From positions 1 to 64,000 of the forward strand of contig JAIXWX010000019.1 in NCBI GenBank assembly GCA_027491075.1: DNA of 64,000 bases. Direction: 5' to 3'. A program made the position numbers and the translations under genes. Each line of letters begins with the position of its first letter. Position 1 is the first letter of the stretch. Below, piece by piece: positions 17,421-26,017 of the stretch. Source of the stretch: Flavobacteriales bacterium (GTDB lineage: Bacteria; Bacteroidota; Bacteroidia; Flavobacteriales_D; Sanyastnellaceae). The notes under the pieces were generated by a model. The model was given only the letters and a program-made list of their open reading frames with translations. It was not told where the DNA came from and did not search any database.

Positions 17421-18292
17421 GATTGTTTTTCTGCGATTACTTCGCCTGGAGAGAAACTGCTTTCCTTGATATCGTATAGATTGCCGTGGACCAACACATG
17501 CACGCGCAGGTTTTCGACAGAAATAGGTGTACCCATTCCCACCTCAGTGATGTTAGAATGTCGTATGTCCTTGCCGTCAATGATAACAGTTGCACCGCTT
17601 CCAATGACTTCTATTTTATGCGAACCCGTTACTATCACACCTGTATCCTCCCCCAATCCAATTCCTGTGCACGAAGGATTGCTCGCTACTGCTTGCGCCA
17701 AGCGATTAAATCTCCCTCGTTTATCGAAGTGTGAATCAATGATTACATTCGGCATGAATGCGAGACCCGTGGTAATTTTTACTTCTCCTTTCAAATGGGC
17801 AAGATCACTTCTTCCTTGATAAATCATAGTATTGCTCATCGCCATTGCTCCAGCAGAGGTTCCCGCGATAACCAATTTATCATTTCGATATCGATCATGA
17901 ACGATTTCCAAAAACTTTGTACCTCCGAAGATCGTTGTCAACCGAAGTTGGTCCCCTCCACTAAACATGACACCATCACAAGATGCAATTCTTGCTTCAT
18001 AGTCTTTGTCTTTTGCCTCTTCTCTGTTTCGAATATTCATGACCCCCACATTGGTGCAACCTATTTTATGGAAAGCAGCGACATAATTTTCCGCCACTTC
18101 GAAAGGGATGCTTGAGGCCGTTGTTATTACTTCGATTCGCACATTGGGTCCACCCATTTCTTGAACGACTCTTTTAAGAATTCCTAGTTCAAAAAAATGA
18201 AGATTGCTATGCGCCGAATAATAGCCTTCATTCTCGGTTCCTTTGTCTTCCGCCCCCCCGATGGCAATAAGCTTACCTGTTGGATGTTCCAC
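17417..18292 (-). CDS. cphB: Cyanophycinase
   Basis: A 291-residue S51-family serine exopeptidase that releases beta-Asp-Arg dipeptides from cyanophycin. It shows the N-terminal IGGAEDK motif, the SGGDQLRL loop, the nucleophile elbow AGTSAGAM with Ser146, and the DSHFDKRGRFNRL and GLGEDTG segments typical of CphB; no signal peptide, so intracellular. It is the first gene of a cphB-iaaA-pheT operon and is divergent from cphA. A TATTTTTG element lies 25 bp upstream. Confidence 0.93.
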   Translation of the reverse strand: MEHPTGKLIAIGGAEDKGTENEGYYSAHSNLHFFELGILKRVVQEMGGPNVRIEVITTASSIPFEVAENYVAAFHKIGCTNVGVMNIRNREEAKDKDYEARIASCDGVMFSGGDQLRLTTIFGGTKFLEIVHDRYRNDKLVIAGTSAGAMAMSNTMIYQGRSDLAHLKGEVKITTGLAFMPNVIIDSHFDKRGRFNRLAQAVASNPSCTGIGLGEDTGVIVTGSHKIEVIGSGATVIIDGKDIRHSNITEVGMGTPISVENLRVHVLVHGNLYDIKESSFSPGEVIAEKQS

Positions 18293-18316
18293 GATGGTTT
18301 GATTTTATGTGAGGCG

Positions 18317-18324
18317 CAAAAATA
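18317..18324 (-). promoter_or_regulatory. Putative -7 element for cphB-iaaA-pheT (TATTTTTG)
   Basis: On the minus strand this matches TAnnTTTG exactly and lies 24 bases upstream of the cphB ATG, inside the cphB/cphA divergent intergenic region. No convincing -33 TTG at proper spacing. Confidence 0.4.
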
Positions 18325-18427
18325 GGTCAATAATCCAAGGTTTTTCCCCCTAAATGATTCACAGGATTAACAATTTTGGTGGATAATTCATATATTCGAC
18401 GCTAATAGAACAACCTTTACCACAACT

Positions 18428-21052
18428 ATGAAAATTCTTGACATAAAAGTGATGAAAGGACCGAACTATTGGTCCATTAGAAGACATAAAGTCATTCAGA
18501 TGAAGCTCGACCTCGAAGATTTGGAGCAGAAGCCGACCAACAAAATCCCTGGATTTTCTGAAAGACTTGAAGCGATGTTTCCTTCCATGTACAGCCATCG
18601 ATGCAGTGTAGGGGCTCCGGGTGGCTTTTTCTCAAGAGTAAAAGACGGAACCTGGATGGGTCATGTCATTGAACACATCGCCTTGGAAATACAAACACTT
18701 GCAGGCATGCAATGTGGCTTTGGACGTACTAGAGAAACATCACGTTCAGGGGTCTACAATGTAGTGTTTGCTTACATGGAGGAAAAGGCAGGGATTTATG
18801 CCGCCAAGGCATCCGTGCGCATTGCTGAAGCATTGATAGAAGGCAAACCATACGACCTTGCTGCGGACATACAAAGCTTAAGAGAAATAAGAGAAGATGA
18901 GCGCCTGGGTCCTTCAACAGGTTGTATTGTTGAAGAAGCAGCAGCGAGAGGTATTCCATACATTCGACTCAATAAGCATTCCCTGGTGCAGTTGGGTTAT
19001 GGAGTAAATCAGCGACGCATAAGAGCAACGATTGCAAGCACGACAGGAAGTATTGCAGTAGATATCGCTTGTGATAAAGAAGAGACAAAAAATCTTTTGG
19101 GTGCCGCTGAAATTCCAGTACCAAAAGGACGAATCGTCTATACAGAAGAAGGTCTAAAAGATGCTATCGACAGTGTAAAGTACCCGATTGTAACCAAACC
19201 TGTAGATGGCAATCACGGCAAAGGAGCTACCACCAATATTACCGACTGGGAAGGAGCTGTAACAGGATTGCAAGCGGCTAAAAAATACTCCCGAGGAGTT
19301 ATCGTGGAAAAGTTTATCACCGGTTTAGATCATCGAGTGCTCGTCATCAATTATAAATTTGTTGCAGCAGCCATTCGCAAACCAGCCGCAGTAATGGGAG
19401 ATGGTAAACACACCATCAAAGAATTGATTGAAATCACCAATCAAGACCCTCGAAGAGGTTATGGGCATGAAAAAGTTTTAACGCAGATTTCCATTGATGA
19501 TTTTCTCATGGAAATGCTCACCAGAGAAGGACTTACTCTAGAGAGTATTCCTGCCAAGGGAGTAGAAGTTTTCTTAAAGCCAACTGCAAATCTCAGCACA
19601 GGAGGCACAGCCACCGATGTTACCGATATGGTTCATCCAGACAATATCTTTATGTGCGAGCGCATTGCGCGTATCGTCGGATTAGATATTTGCGGAATAG
19701 ACATCATGGCACCCGACCTGAGCACCCCAGTTTCTGAAAACGGAGGAGCCATTCTAGAAGTAAATGCCGCGCCCGGATTTAGAATGCACATTGAACCCAC
19801 AGAAGGCTTGCCACGTAACGTAGCAGAGCCCGTGATCGATATGTTGTATCCGCCTGGCACCAGCGCACGCATACCTATTATCGCTGTATCCGGAACCAAT
19901 GGTAAAACCACAACGACTCGTTTGATGGCTCACATTGTGAAACAAATGGGACACAAAGTAGGCTACACTACCACCGATGGAATCTATATTCAAAATAGGT
20001 TGATGATGAAAGGGGATTGCACAGGACCGATTTCTACAGAGTTTGTGCTAAAAGATCCAACTGTAGATTTCGCAGTATTGGAGTGCGCGCGTGGAGGAAT
20101 TCTCAGAGCAGGCCTCGGATTTCACAACTGCGATATTGCCATTGTAACCAATATAGCCGAAGATCATTTGGGTTTGCAAGACATTGACACCTTGGATCAA
20201 TTGGCACGCGTCAAGAGCGTTGTTCCTGAAAGTGTTTTCCCTGGAGGCTATGCCATTCTCAATGCGGACAATAAATACACTGCTGCCATGGCCAAGGAAG
20301 TGAAGTGTAATGTTGCCTATTTCTCATTAGATGAAAACAATCCGATCATCCAAGAACACGTGAAGAAAGGTGGATTGGCTGCCATCTATGAAAATGGTTT
20401 TGTGACCATTTGCAAAGGAACTTGGAAGATACGAGTAGACAAAGCGAGTAATATTCCCTTGACATATGGAGGAAGAGCCATGTTCAATATTTCCAATATT
20501 CTTCCTTGCTTATTGGCCGGCTTTATTCGCAACTTCAAAATAGAAGACATGAAAATGGCTTTGGAAACCTTTATTCCAAGCCCCGTGCAGACACCTGGAA
20601 GAATGAATATGTTTCATTTCAAAAACTTCACGGTGATGGTAGACTACGCGCACAATGCACATGGTTTCATGGCCATAAGTGATTTCCTGTCCAAGGTAGA
20701 TGCGTCCCCCAAAGTGGGAATTATTGCAGGAGTTGGAGATCGAAGAGACGATGATATCCGCAATCTCGGCCGCGTGGCAGCAGGAATGTTTGACGAAATA
20801 ATCATTCGTCAGGACAAGAACTTAAGAGGACGCACAGAACAAGAGATTATTGATCTTATGACTGAAGGAATCAAGTCCGTTGGCCCAGATAAAATTGTAA
20901 CCGTCATACCTAAAGAGGCTCAAGCCATAGAATATGCCATTAAAAATGCATCACCTGGTGCATTTATTACCATTTGCTCCGATGTTATTCCCGATGCATT
21001 GGAACAGATCATGAAATATAAAGAGGAAGAAACCTCTAGCATTCCTGTTTAA
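18428..21052 (+). CDS. cphA: Cyanophycin synthetase
   Basis: An 874-residue CphA1-type enzyme making the storage polymer multi-L-arginyl-poly-L-aspartate. Domains: N-terminal domain to about residue 160, ATP-grasp domain (KPVDGNHGKG near residue 257; RVLVINYKFVAA) that adds Asp, and a Mur-ligase-like domain with P-loop GTNGKTTTTR near residue 489 that adds Arg, followed by the DYAHNAHGF and RDDDIRNLGR motifs. The length is standard and no domain is missing. It faces cphB-iaaA divergently, so synthesis and degradation genes form one locus. Confidence 0.95.
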   Translation: MKILDIKVMKGPNYWSIRRHKVIQMKLDLEDLEQKPTNKIPGFSERLEAMFPSMYSHRCSVGAPGGFFSRVKDGTWMGHVIEHIALEIQTLAGMQCGFGRTRETSRSGVYNVVFAYMEEKAGIYAAKASVRIAEALIEGKPYDLAADIQSLREIREDERLGPSTGCIVEEAAARGIPYIRLNKHSLVQLGYGVNQRRIRATIASTTGSIAVDIACDKEETKNLLGAAEIPVPKGRIVYTEEGLKDAIDSVKYPIVTKPVDGNHGKGATTNITDWEGAVTGLQAAKKYSRGVIVEKFITGLDHRVLVINYKFVAAAIRKPAAVMGDGKHTIKELIEITNQDPRRGYGHEKVLTQISIDDFLMEMLTREGLTLESIPAKGVEVFLKPTANLSTGGTATDVTDMVHPDNIFMCERIARIVGLDICGIDIMAPDLSTPVSENGGAILEVNAAPGFRMHIEPTEGLPRNVAEPVIDMLYPPGTSARIPIIAVSGTNGKTTTTRLMAHIVKQMGHKVGYTTTDGIYIQNRLMMKGDCTGPISTEFVLKDPTVDFAVLECARGGILRAGLGFHNCDIAIVTNIAEDHLGLQDIDTLDQLARVKSVVPESVFPGGYAILNADNKYTAAMAKEVKCNVAYFSLDENNPIIQEHVKKGGLAAIYENGFVTICKGTWKIRVDKASNIPLTYGGRAMFNISNILPCLLAGFIRNFKIEDMKMALETFIPSPVQTPGRMNMFHFKNFTVMVDYAHNAHGFMAISDFLSKVDASPKVGIIAGVGDRRDDDIRNLGRVAAGMFDEIIIRQDKNLRGRTEQEIIDLMTEGIKSVGPDKIVTVIPKEAQAIEYAIKNASPGAFITICSDVIPDALEQIMKYKEEETSSIPV

Positions 21053-21068
21053 AGTTTTTCAAAAAGAG

Positions 21069-21401
21069 CTATTGTGGGGAAAAATAATCCACAATGGCTC
21101 TTTTCATCAATAGTTCCTGTTCGTTAGGATTCAAAGAAGGCAGCGATTCTGTTCTGCTGAAATGCGGCCATCCCTCCTCGTCTCTTCCTTCAAAAGTGTA
21201 ATACCCATAGGGAGCCAACAGGCTGCACACTCCGATGTGCATGATTTCTAGTTTCTGGTCCTTTTTATAGGTTTGATAGTCTTTTCCGAGCTCTTGTAGA
21301 CCTATTAAAAATATGATGGCAGAATAATCCAGCTTTTCACCAAAGCGCTCCTCAATCATCTTCATGGTGTCTTGCCATGTTTTCTCAAATACGTAATCCA
21401 T
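21069..21401 (-). CDS. Conserved-looking hypothetical protein (110 aa)
   Basis: A soluble 110-residue protein without signal peptide or membrane span. It has a helical N-terminus (YVFEKTWQDTMKMIEERFGEKLDYSAIIFLIGLQELG) and a compact Gly/Tyr-rich middle. I recognise the general look of a small Bacteroidota protein but cannot name a family or function. It is convergent with cphA, with 16 bases between stops. Confidence 0.65.
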   Translation of the reverse strand: MDYVFEKTWQDTMKMIEERFGEKLDYSAIIFLIGLQELGKDYQTYKKDQKLEIMHIGVCSLLAPYGYYTFEGRDEEGWPHFSRTESLPSLNPNEQELLMKRAIVDYFSPQ

Positions 21402-21516
21402 ATATTAACTTTATGCAAATGTTCAAAAAAATGGAACAACCCTTGTATTGCCGAATCGTCTAACTAGTGTTAAATTAGCGGCGCAAATTACCTAACGGTT
21501 GTTCTATTCTAATTAT

Positions 21517-22239
21517 ATGAAATTAAAATTAACCAGCTGCCTATTAACTATAGCAGTAAGTTTCTTGTCAGTGGCGGCTTTCGGTCAGGAGAGAGTGGAC
21601 TATTTGGATCCACAGCTCAACTTAGTGAAGGATAGCCTCACTTCAAAGTTCATTCGCAAGGTATCTTCCGTCAACGATTCGGTTCACAATGTTACCATTA
21701 ATTATCGTACTGGAGAATTAATGATGACTGGTTCTTACAAAGACAAAGGCCTGCAGTTAGAAAATGGAGATTTTAAGTACTTCTATGCCAACGGTGTAGT
21801 TGAATCAGAAGGAAAATATAGAAATGGATACAAAGTAGGAACCTGGAAGCGCTGGAGTTATGACGGAAGCACCAAGCCAGACCGTTTGTATGCTGATGAG
21901 AACTTCAAAAAAACCAATCGCACTACTGGTTCAGCTAAATTCCCTGGAGGAATGGCAGCACTTCAAAAAATGGTAGATGATAGTTTGCTTTACCCTGTTG
22001 AAGCCAGAGAGCGCGGAATTGAAGGCACAGTTTATGTCACTTTCTTAATAGATGCGTCGGGAGATGTTCGTCAGCCCGAAGTAACTGACGGTGTGCACTA
22101 TCTCTTAGATGACGAAGCTTTGCGATTTGTTTCCACAATGCCGACATGGACACCCGCAACTCGAAACGGTTTGCCCGTAGAAAGTAGCTTTATAATGCCT
22201 GTGACTTTTAGTTTGATGAGAAAGGGAGCTGCTGAGTAA
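21517..22239 (+). CDS. Energy-transducer-like TonB C-terminal domain protein with MORN-like repeat
   Basis: A secreted or periplasmic protein of 240 residues from the ATG at 21517 (the open frame extends six codons upstream to a TTG, which I do not use). A signal peptide ends near AFGQE. Residues about 60-115 contain MORN-like/toxin-antitoxin-repeat strands (GELMMTGSYKDKG, NGVVESEGKYRNGYKVGTWKRW). The C-terminal 85 residues are a TonB C-terminal fold (YPVEARERGIEGTVYVTFLID). It lacks the N-terminal cytoplasmic-membrane anchor of true TonB, so it is more likely a periplasmic TonB-domain protein of unknown partner. Confidence 0.75.
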   Translation: MKLKLTSCLLTIAVSFLSVAAFGQERVDYLDPQLNLVKDSLTSKFIRKVSSVNDSVHNVTINYRTGELMMTGSYKDKGLQLENGDFKYFYANGVVESEGKYRNGYKVGTWKRWSYDGSTKPDRLYADENFKKTNRTTGSAKFPGGMAALQKMVDDSLLYPVEARERGIEGTVYVTFLIDASGDVRQPEVTDGVHYLLDDEALRFVSTMPTWTPATRNGLPVESSFIMPVTFSLMRKGAAE

Positions 22240-22244
22240 TTTCC

Positions 22245-22274
22245 TTGGATAATTGGTGGTTCTGATTATTTTTG
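22245..22274 (+). promoter_or_regulatory. Promoter for tRNA-Pro
   Basis: TTG at 22245-22247 and TATTTTTG at 22267-22274 with a 19-bp spacer, 11 bp before the tRNA. This fits the Bacteroidetes consensus well. Confidence 0.6.
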
Positions 22275-22285
22275 CGCCTCCATTT

Positions 22286-22358
22286 CGGGATGTAGCTCAG
22301 TTGGTAGAGTACACGTCTGGGGGGCGTGTGGTCGCAGGTTCAAGTCCTGTCATCCCGA
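22286..22358 (+). tRNA. tRNA-Pro (anticodon GGG)
   Basis: A complete cloverleaf: acceptor stem CGGGATG pairing with CATCCCG, D arm with GCTC/GAGT around AGTTGGTA, anticodon stem CACGT/GCGTG enclosing the loop CTGGGGG (anticodon GGG), and T arm GCAGG-TTCAAGT-CCTGT. Discriminator base A at 22358; CCA is not encoded. It has its own promoter and is followed by a strong hairpin terminator. Confidence 0.96.
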
Positions 22359-22370
22359 CGAAAATAATGA

Positions 22371-22398
22371 ATGCTGATCTCATCGATCAGCATTTTTT
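22371..22398 (+). terminator. Intrinsic terminator of tRNA-Pro
   Basis: A perfect 9-bp stem ATGCTGATC/GATCAGCAT with a 5-base loop, followed by a T run. It lies 12 bases after the tRNA. Confidence 0.85.
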
Positions 22399-22404
22399 GT
22401 AAAC

Positions 22405-22434
22405 AAAAAAAACCGGTCTATCGACCGGTTTTTT
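22405..22434. terminator. Bidirectional terminator
   Basis: A perfect 8-bp stem AACCGGTC/GACCGGTT with loop TATC, preceded by an A run and followed by a T run, so it can end transcription from both sides. It separates the tRNA from the convergent lipoprotein gene at 22451-22834. Confidence 0.8.
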
Positions 22435-22450
22435 ATTCTTCATATACTCT

Positions 22451-22834
22451 TTATTCGAGTGTTACACTTTCTTCCGTGGTTTCCATCTCCTCTATCTTGA
22501 TGATACCAGATCCTTCAAGACTTCCCTTGTTGGCTTCAATGTTTAATACCGCGAAGCCTGCTTGACCCGCCTTATAAAAATCGCTGAAGTCAAAGGTTAC
22601 CTTACCAGTACCATTGGATGTTTGAGTAGTGTCAAATCGAGGAGTGCATTCAGTACATGGTTCACTGGGTTCACCGAAAAGTCTAACACTGGCTCCTGGA
22701 ACTGGTCTTCCGTCGGTATCCAGAACAAGAACAGTCGCTATAGTCTTTTCATCTTTTTTACATCCTGAAATAGCAATGGCCCCTGCAATGATGAAGGCGG
22801 TTGAAAAGAGCTTAATTCCTTTGGTAGTTGTCAT
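22451..22834 (-). CDS. Lipoprotein with carboxypeptidase-regulatory-like (Ig-like) domain
   Basis: A 127-residue lipoprotein: signal peptide and lipobox ISGC near residue 25 followed by KKDEK, then a single Ig-like beta domain starting IATVLVLDTDGRPVPGASVRLFG, resembling carboxypeptidase-regulatory or prealbumin-like domains. Two Cys in PCTECTP may form a disulfide. No catalytic domain. The localisation is membrane anchored; the function is not known. It is terminated by the bidirectional hairpin at 22405-22434. Confidence 0.7.
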   Translation of the reverse strand: MTTTKGIKLFSTAFIIAGAIAISGCKKDEKTIATVLVLDTDGRPVPGASVRLFGEPSEPCTECTPRFDTTQTSNGTGKVTFDFSDFYKAGQAGFAVLNIEANKGSLEGSGIIKIEEMETTEESVTLE

Positions 22835-22912
22835 GATTGGTTTGCTTAATTTCGCATCCCGTTTTATACGTTAAAACAGGAAGAGCGTTACAAAGAAAAT
22901 AAAATTTATCCA

Positions 22913-23713
22913 ATGAAAAGACTTTTATTCATATTACTTGGTTGTTTGGGGCTGATTTCCTTTGTCGGCACCACCGGGTGTAAGTCTAAAAAGGCTACTT
23001 CCGACTCTGCAAAAAAGGAAATAACCCTAGCCGAAGAGACCTTACCTCCACCCCCGCCCCCCGCAATAGATCCTTCAATAAAATATAATTTACCACCAAA
23101 CGTGAACAATAGAGTGAGAATCAAAATCACCACATCATTGGGAGAAATGATCGTGGAACTTTACAACGAAACACCGCAACACCGCGACAATTTCGTGAAA
23201 CTAGTCAACGATGGCTTTTATAACGATCTTCTTTTCCACCGCTGCATCAAAGGATTCATGATACAAGGTGGTGATCCAAATAGCCGCAATGCTGCTCCTG
23301 GAGCGCAGCTCGGAGTAGGCGGACCTGGATATACCATTCCTGCTGAATTCAATGCCGCTTTGCTTCATAAAAAAGGAGCACTCGCCGCGGCTCGCCAAGG
23401 CGACATGGTAAACCCTACTAAAGCATCCAGCGGTAGCCAATTTTATTTCGTACAAGGCGGACTGCTGAACGACGCTCAATTGGACCAATACCAGGCATAC
23501 ATTCAAAGAAAAAATCCATCTTTTGCTTTCACTCCAGAACAGCGCAATGCGTATAAAACCACTGGAGGAACTCCCTCATTGGATATGGATTACACCGTAT
23601 TTGGAGAAGTCATCTCTGGTTTGGATATCATTGACAAAATAAACGCTCAACCCACCTTTCCTGGAGATCGACCTCAAACGGATGTGAAAATGACCATGGA
23701 AATTTTGAAGTAA
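22913..23713 (+). CDS. Cyclophilin-type peptidyl-prolyl isomerase, lipoprotein
   Basis: A 266-residue exported isomerase. Signal peptide with lipobox-like TTGC near residue 23, then a Pro-rich linker (TLPPPPPPAID) and a cyclophilin domain from about residue 60 (GEMIVELYNETPQHRDNFVKLV, FHRCIKGFMIQGGDP, GSQFYFVQGG). It catalyses cis-trans prolyl isomerisation and should act in the periplasm or at the outer membrane. The last base of its stop is the first base of the pheS ATG, so pheS is likely coupled to it. Confidence 0.9.
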   Translation: MKRLLFILLGCLGLISFVGTTGCKSKKATSDSAKKEITLAEETLPPPPPPAIDPSIKYNLPPNVNNRVRIKITTSLGEMIVELYNETPQHRDNFVKLVNDGFYNDLLFHRCIKGFMIQGGDPNSRNAAPGAQLGVGGPGYTIPAEFNAALLHKKGALAAARQGDMVNPTKASSGSQFYFVQGGLLNDAQLDQYQAYIQRKNPSFAFTPEQRNAYKTTGGTPSLDMDYTVFGEVISGLDIIDKINAQPTFPGDRPQTDVKMTMEILK

Positions 23714-24732
23714 TGCAGGACAAAATCAACGCATACCTAGGGGAAGTTGAAGCTTTTGATGCCACAGATGAGGCAGCCATCGAGCAATTCAGAATCAAAT
23801 TTGCTGGCAGAAAAGGATTACTCAATGATCTTTTCGAAGAATTCAAGACCATTCCCAATGATCAAAAAAAGATCATGGGGCAAGAGTTGAATAAGCTTAA
23901 AACTGCAGTTCAGGCAAAGATCGAATCATTGAGCGCTGGCAATGATAACCACGCCTCCTCTCCTCTTTCTGGATTGGATCTCACTCGCCCAGCTGGAGCA
24001 GGTGAAGTGGGTACGCGCCACCCTCTTTCTCAAGTAAGAAAAGAAATCCTAGATATTTTCTCCCGTATAGGATTTACAGTAGAAGACGGGCCGGAGATCG
24101 AAGACGATTGGCACGTTTTCTCTGGACTCAATTTTCCACCGGAGCACCCAGCAAGAGACATGCAAGATACTTTCTTTATTGAGAAAAATCCAGACATGGT
24201 GCTTCGAACCCATACCAGCAGTGTGCAAGTGCGCGCCATGGAAAATTCTCAACCTCCTTTGAGAATTGTGATGCCAGGAAGAGTATTTAGAAATGAAGCC
24301 ATTAGCTCCAGAGCGCATTGTCAGTTTCATCAAATCGAAGGGTTGTACATTGATGAAGGGGTATCTTTCGCAGACATGAAGCAGACCTTGCTCTATTTTG
24401 CGAAGGAGTTTTTTGGCAAGGCTAAAATTCGTCTTCGCCCATCCTATTTTCCATTCACCGAACCGAGCGCAGAAATGGATGTGTATTGGGGATTAAATTC
24501 AGAAGCCGACTACCGGATTACCAAAGGAACAGGTTGGCTGGAAATCCTTGGTTGCGGAATGGTAGACCCCAATGTTCTTCAAGCTTCAGGCATAGATCCA
24601 CTGAAGTACAGTGGCTTTGCATTTGGAATGGGAATCGAACGCATCACCATGCTTCGCTATCAAATCGATGACCTTAGAATGTATTTCGAAAACGATGTGC
24701 GCTTCTTAAAACAATTTAATCGATTGGTTTAA
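23713..24732 (+). CDS. pheS: Phenylalanine--tRNA ligase subunit alpha
   Basis: A 339-residue PheS. It has the N-terminal coiled-coil (about residues 1-85), then the class II core: GTRHPLSQVRKEILDIFSRIGF, motif 2 in GRVFRNEAISSRAHCQFHQIEG, and motif 3 FGMGIERITMLRY. It partners PheT, encoded 7 kb away on the other strand. The ATG overlaps the preceding isomerase stop by one base. Complete and of ordinary length. Confidence 0.96.
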   Translation: MQDKINAYLGEVEAFDATDEAAIEQFRIKFAGRKGLLNDLFEEFKTIPNDQKKIMGQELNKLKTAVQAKIESLSAGNDNHASSPLSGLDLTRPAGAGEVGTRHPLSQVRKEILDIFSRIGFTVEDGPEIEDDWHVFSGLNFPPEHPARDMQDTFFIEKNPDMVLRTHTSSVQVRAMENSQPPLRIVMPGRVFRNEAISSRAHCQFHQIEGLYIDEGVSFADMKQTLLYFAKEFFGKAKIRLRPSYFPFTEPSAEMDVYWGLNSEADYRITKGTGWLEILGCGMVDPNVLQASGIDPLKYSGFAFGMGIERITMLRYQIDDLRMYFENDVRFLKQFNRLV

Positions 24733-24804
24733 AATACGTTAAATTAGAAAGTGTACTACTTACACTTATCTAGATAAGATGATGCTGATTAAGCACCCAA
24801 CACT

Positions 24805-24812
24805 TATATTTG
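24805..24812 (+). promoter_or_regulatory. Putative -7 element for pdhA (TATATTTG)
   Basis: A perfect TAnnTTTG match 13 bases before the pdhA ATG at 24826. No clear -33 TTG; a short leader or use of the second ATG (24832) would follow. Confidence 0.45.
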
Positions 24813-24825
24813 CGACCACACATAG

Positions 24826-25878
24826 ATGAATATGGCAACAGAAATTGCAGGCAAGAAGAAAGCAGAAAACAAATCTGCTTCAAAAACAACGCAAGGATTT
24901 TCTAAAGAGACCTATATACGTTGGCATCGTGAAATGCTTCTCATGCGCAAGTTTGAGGAAAAATGCGGACAACTTTATATTCAACAAAAATTTGGTGGAT
25001 TCTGTCACCTTTACATTGGTCAAGAGGCTGTTCTTTCAGGAATGATGGAAGCCATTCGACCAACCGATCGCGTCATCACCGCCTATAGAGATCACGCACA
25101 TCCATTGGTGATGGGCACAGATCCGAAGTTGGTAATGGCAGAATTGTATGGCAAGGCCACTGGCACATCGAAAGGAAAAGGAGGATCTATGCACATGTTT
25201 GATAAAGAGAGAAATCTTTTTGGTGGACATGGTATCGTAGGAGCTCAAATTCCAATGGGAGCTGGAATTGCATTTGCAGATAAATACCGAGGAGAAGATC
25301 ATGTAACCGTTACGTTTTTCGGAGATGGAGCTGCTCGCCAAGGCGCGTTGTTTGAAACATTCAACATGGCAATGACATGGAAATTACCTGTTATCTTCAT
25401 TATTGAAAACAACCAATATGCCATGGGAACGAGCGTAGAAAGAACATCCAACGTCACTGACCTTAGCAAACTAGGATTGTCTTTCGAAATGCCAAGTGAA
25501 AGTGTTGACGGAATGAGTCCAGAAGCTGTGGCAGAGGCTATTGCTCGCGCAGCAGCACGCGCTCGCAGCGGAGAAGGTCCAACTTTATTGGATATACAAA
25601 CATACAGATACAAGGGGCATAGCATGTCTGATCCTCAAAAGTACCGCACTAAAGAAGAAGTTGCTGAATACCAACAAAAAGATCCTATCGAACATGTGTT
25701 GCGCGTGATTCGCGAAAACAAATGGATGACGGAAGATGAAATCGAAGCGGTAGAAGCAGACATCAAACACATTGTAGAAGAAAGTGTAAAATTTGCAGAA
25801 GAATCTCCTCTACCCGCTGCGGATGAAATTTATAAGGACGTATATGTCCAGCAGGATTATCCGTATGTTAGTGACTAG
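24826..25878 (+). CDS. pdhA: Pyruvate dehydrogenase E1 component subunit alpha
   Basis: A 350-residue thiamine-diphosphate enzyme subunit. The TPP-binding segment begins GDGAARQGALFETFNMAM and continues to IENNQYAMGT; the YRDHAHPL and KGKGGSMHMF segments are typical of PdhA, as is the phosphorylation-loop-like YRYKGHSMSDP. It decarboxylates pyruvate together with E1 beta, which is not in this window. The last codon and TAG form part of the first unit of the downstream heptamer repeat. ATG at 24832 is an alternative start. Confidence 0.94.
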   Translation: MNMATEIAGKKKAENKSASKTTQGFSKETYIRWHREMLLMRKFEEKCGQLYIQQKFGGFCHLYIGQEAVLSGMMEAIRPTDRVITAYRDHAHPLVMGTDPKLVMAELYGKATGTSKGKGGSMHMFDKERNLFGGHGIVGAQIPMGAGIAFADKYRGEDHVTVTFFGDGAARQGALFETFNMAMTWKLPVIFIIENNQYAMGTSVERTSNVTDLSKLGLSFEMPSESVDGMSPEAVAEAIARAAARARSGEGPTLLDIQTYRYKGHSMSDPQKYRTKEEVAEYQQKDPIEHVLRVIRENKWMTEDEIEAVEADIKHIVEESVKFAEESPLPAADEIYKDVYVQQDYPYVSD

Positions 25879-25970
25879 AGACTAGAGACTAGTGACTAGT
25901 GACTAGTGACTAGAGACTAGTGACTAGAGACTAGAGACTAGTGACTAGTGACTAGAGACTAGTGAGTAGT
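25873..25970. repeat. 14-copy 7-bp tandem repeat (GACTAGW)
   Basis: Fourteen consecutive heptamers: thirteen are GACTAGA or GACTAGT in mixed order and the last is GAGTAGT. The first unit contains the last codon and the TAG of pdhA. Because seven is not a multiple of three and each unit contains the palindrome CTAG, stop codons recur in all three frames of both strands. Short heptanucleotide tandem repeats (STRRs) are known from cyanobacteria; this one could be analogous. It fills most of the pdhA-pdhC gap. Confidence 0.97.
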
Positions 25971-26017
25971 GAATTGTTACTCGAGAATACGATATAATAT
26001 AAAAAACGAAATAAAAA

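Noticed and set aside
25873-25970. CRISPR-like array
   Set aside because: The units are 7 bp, contiguous and without spacers; it is a simple tandem repeat and no cas gene is present.
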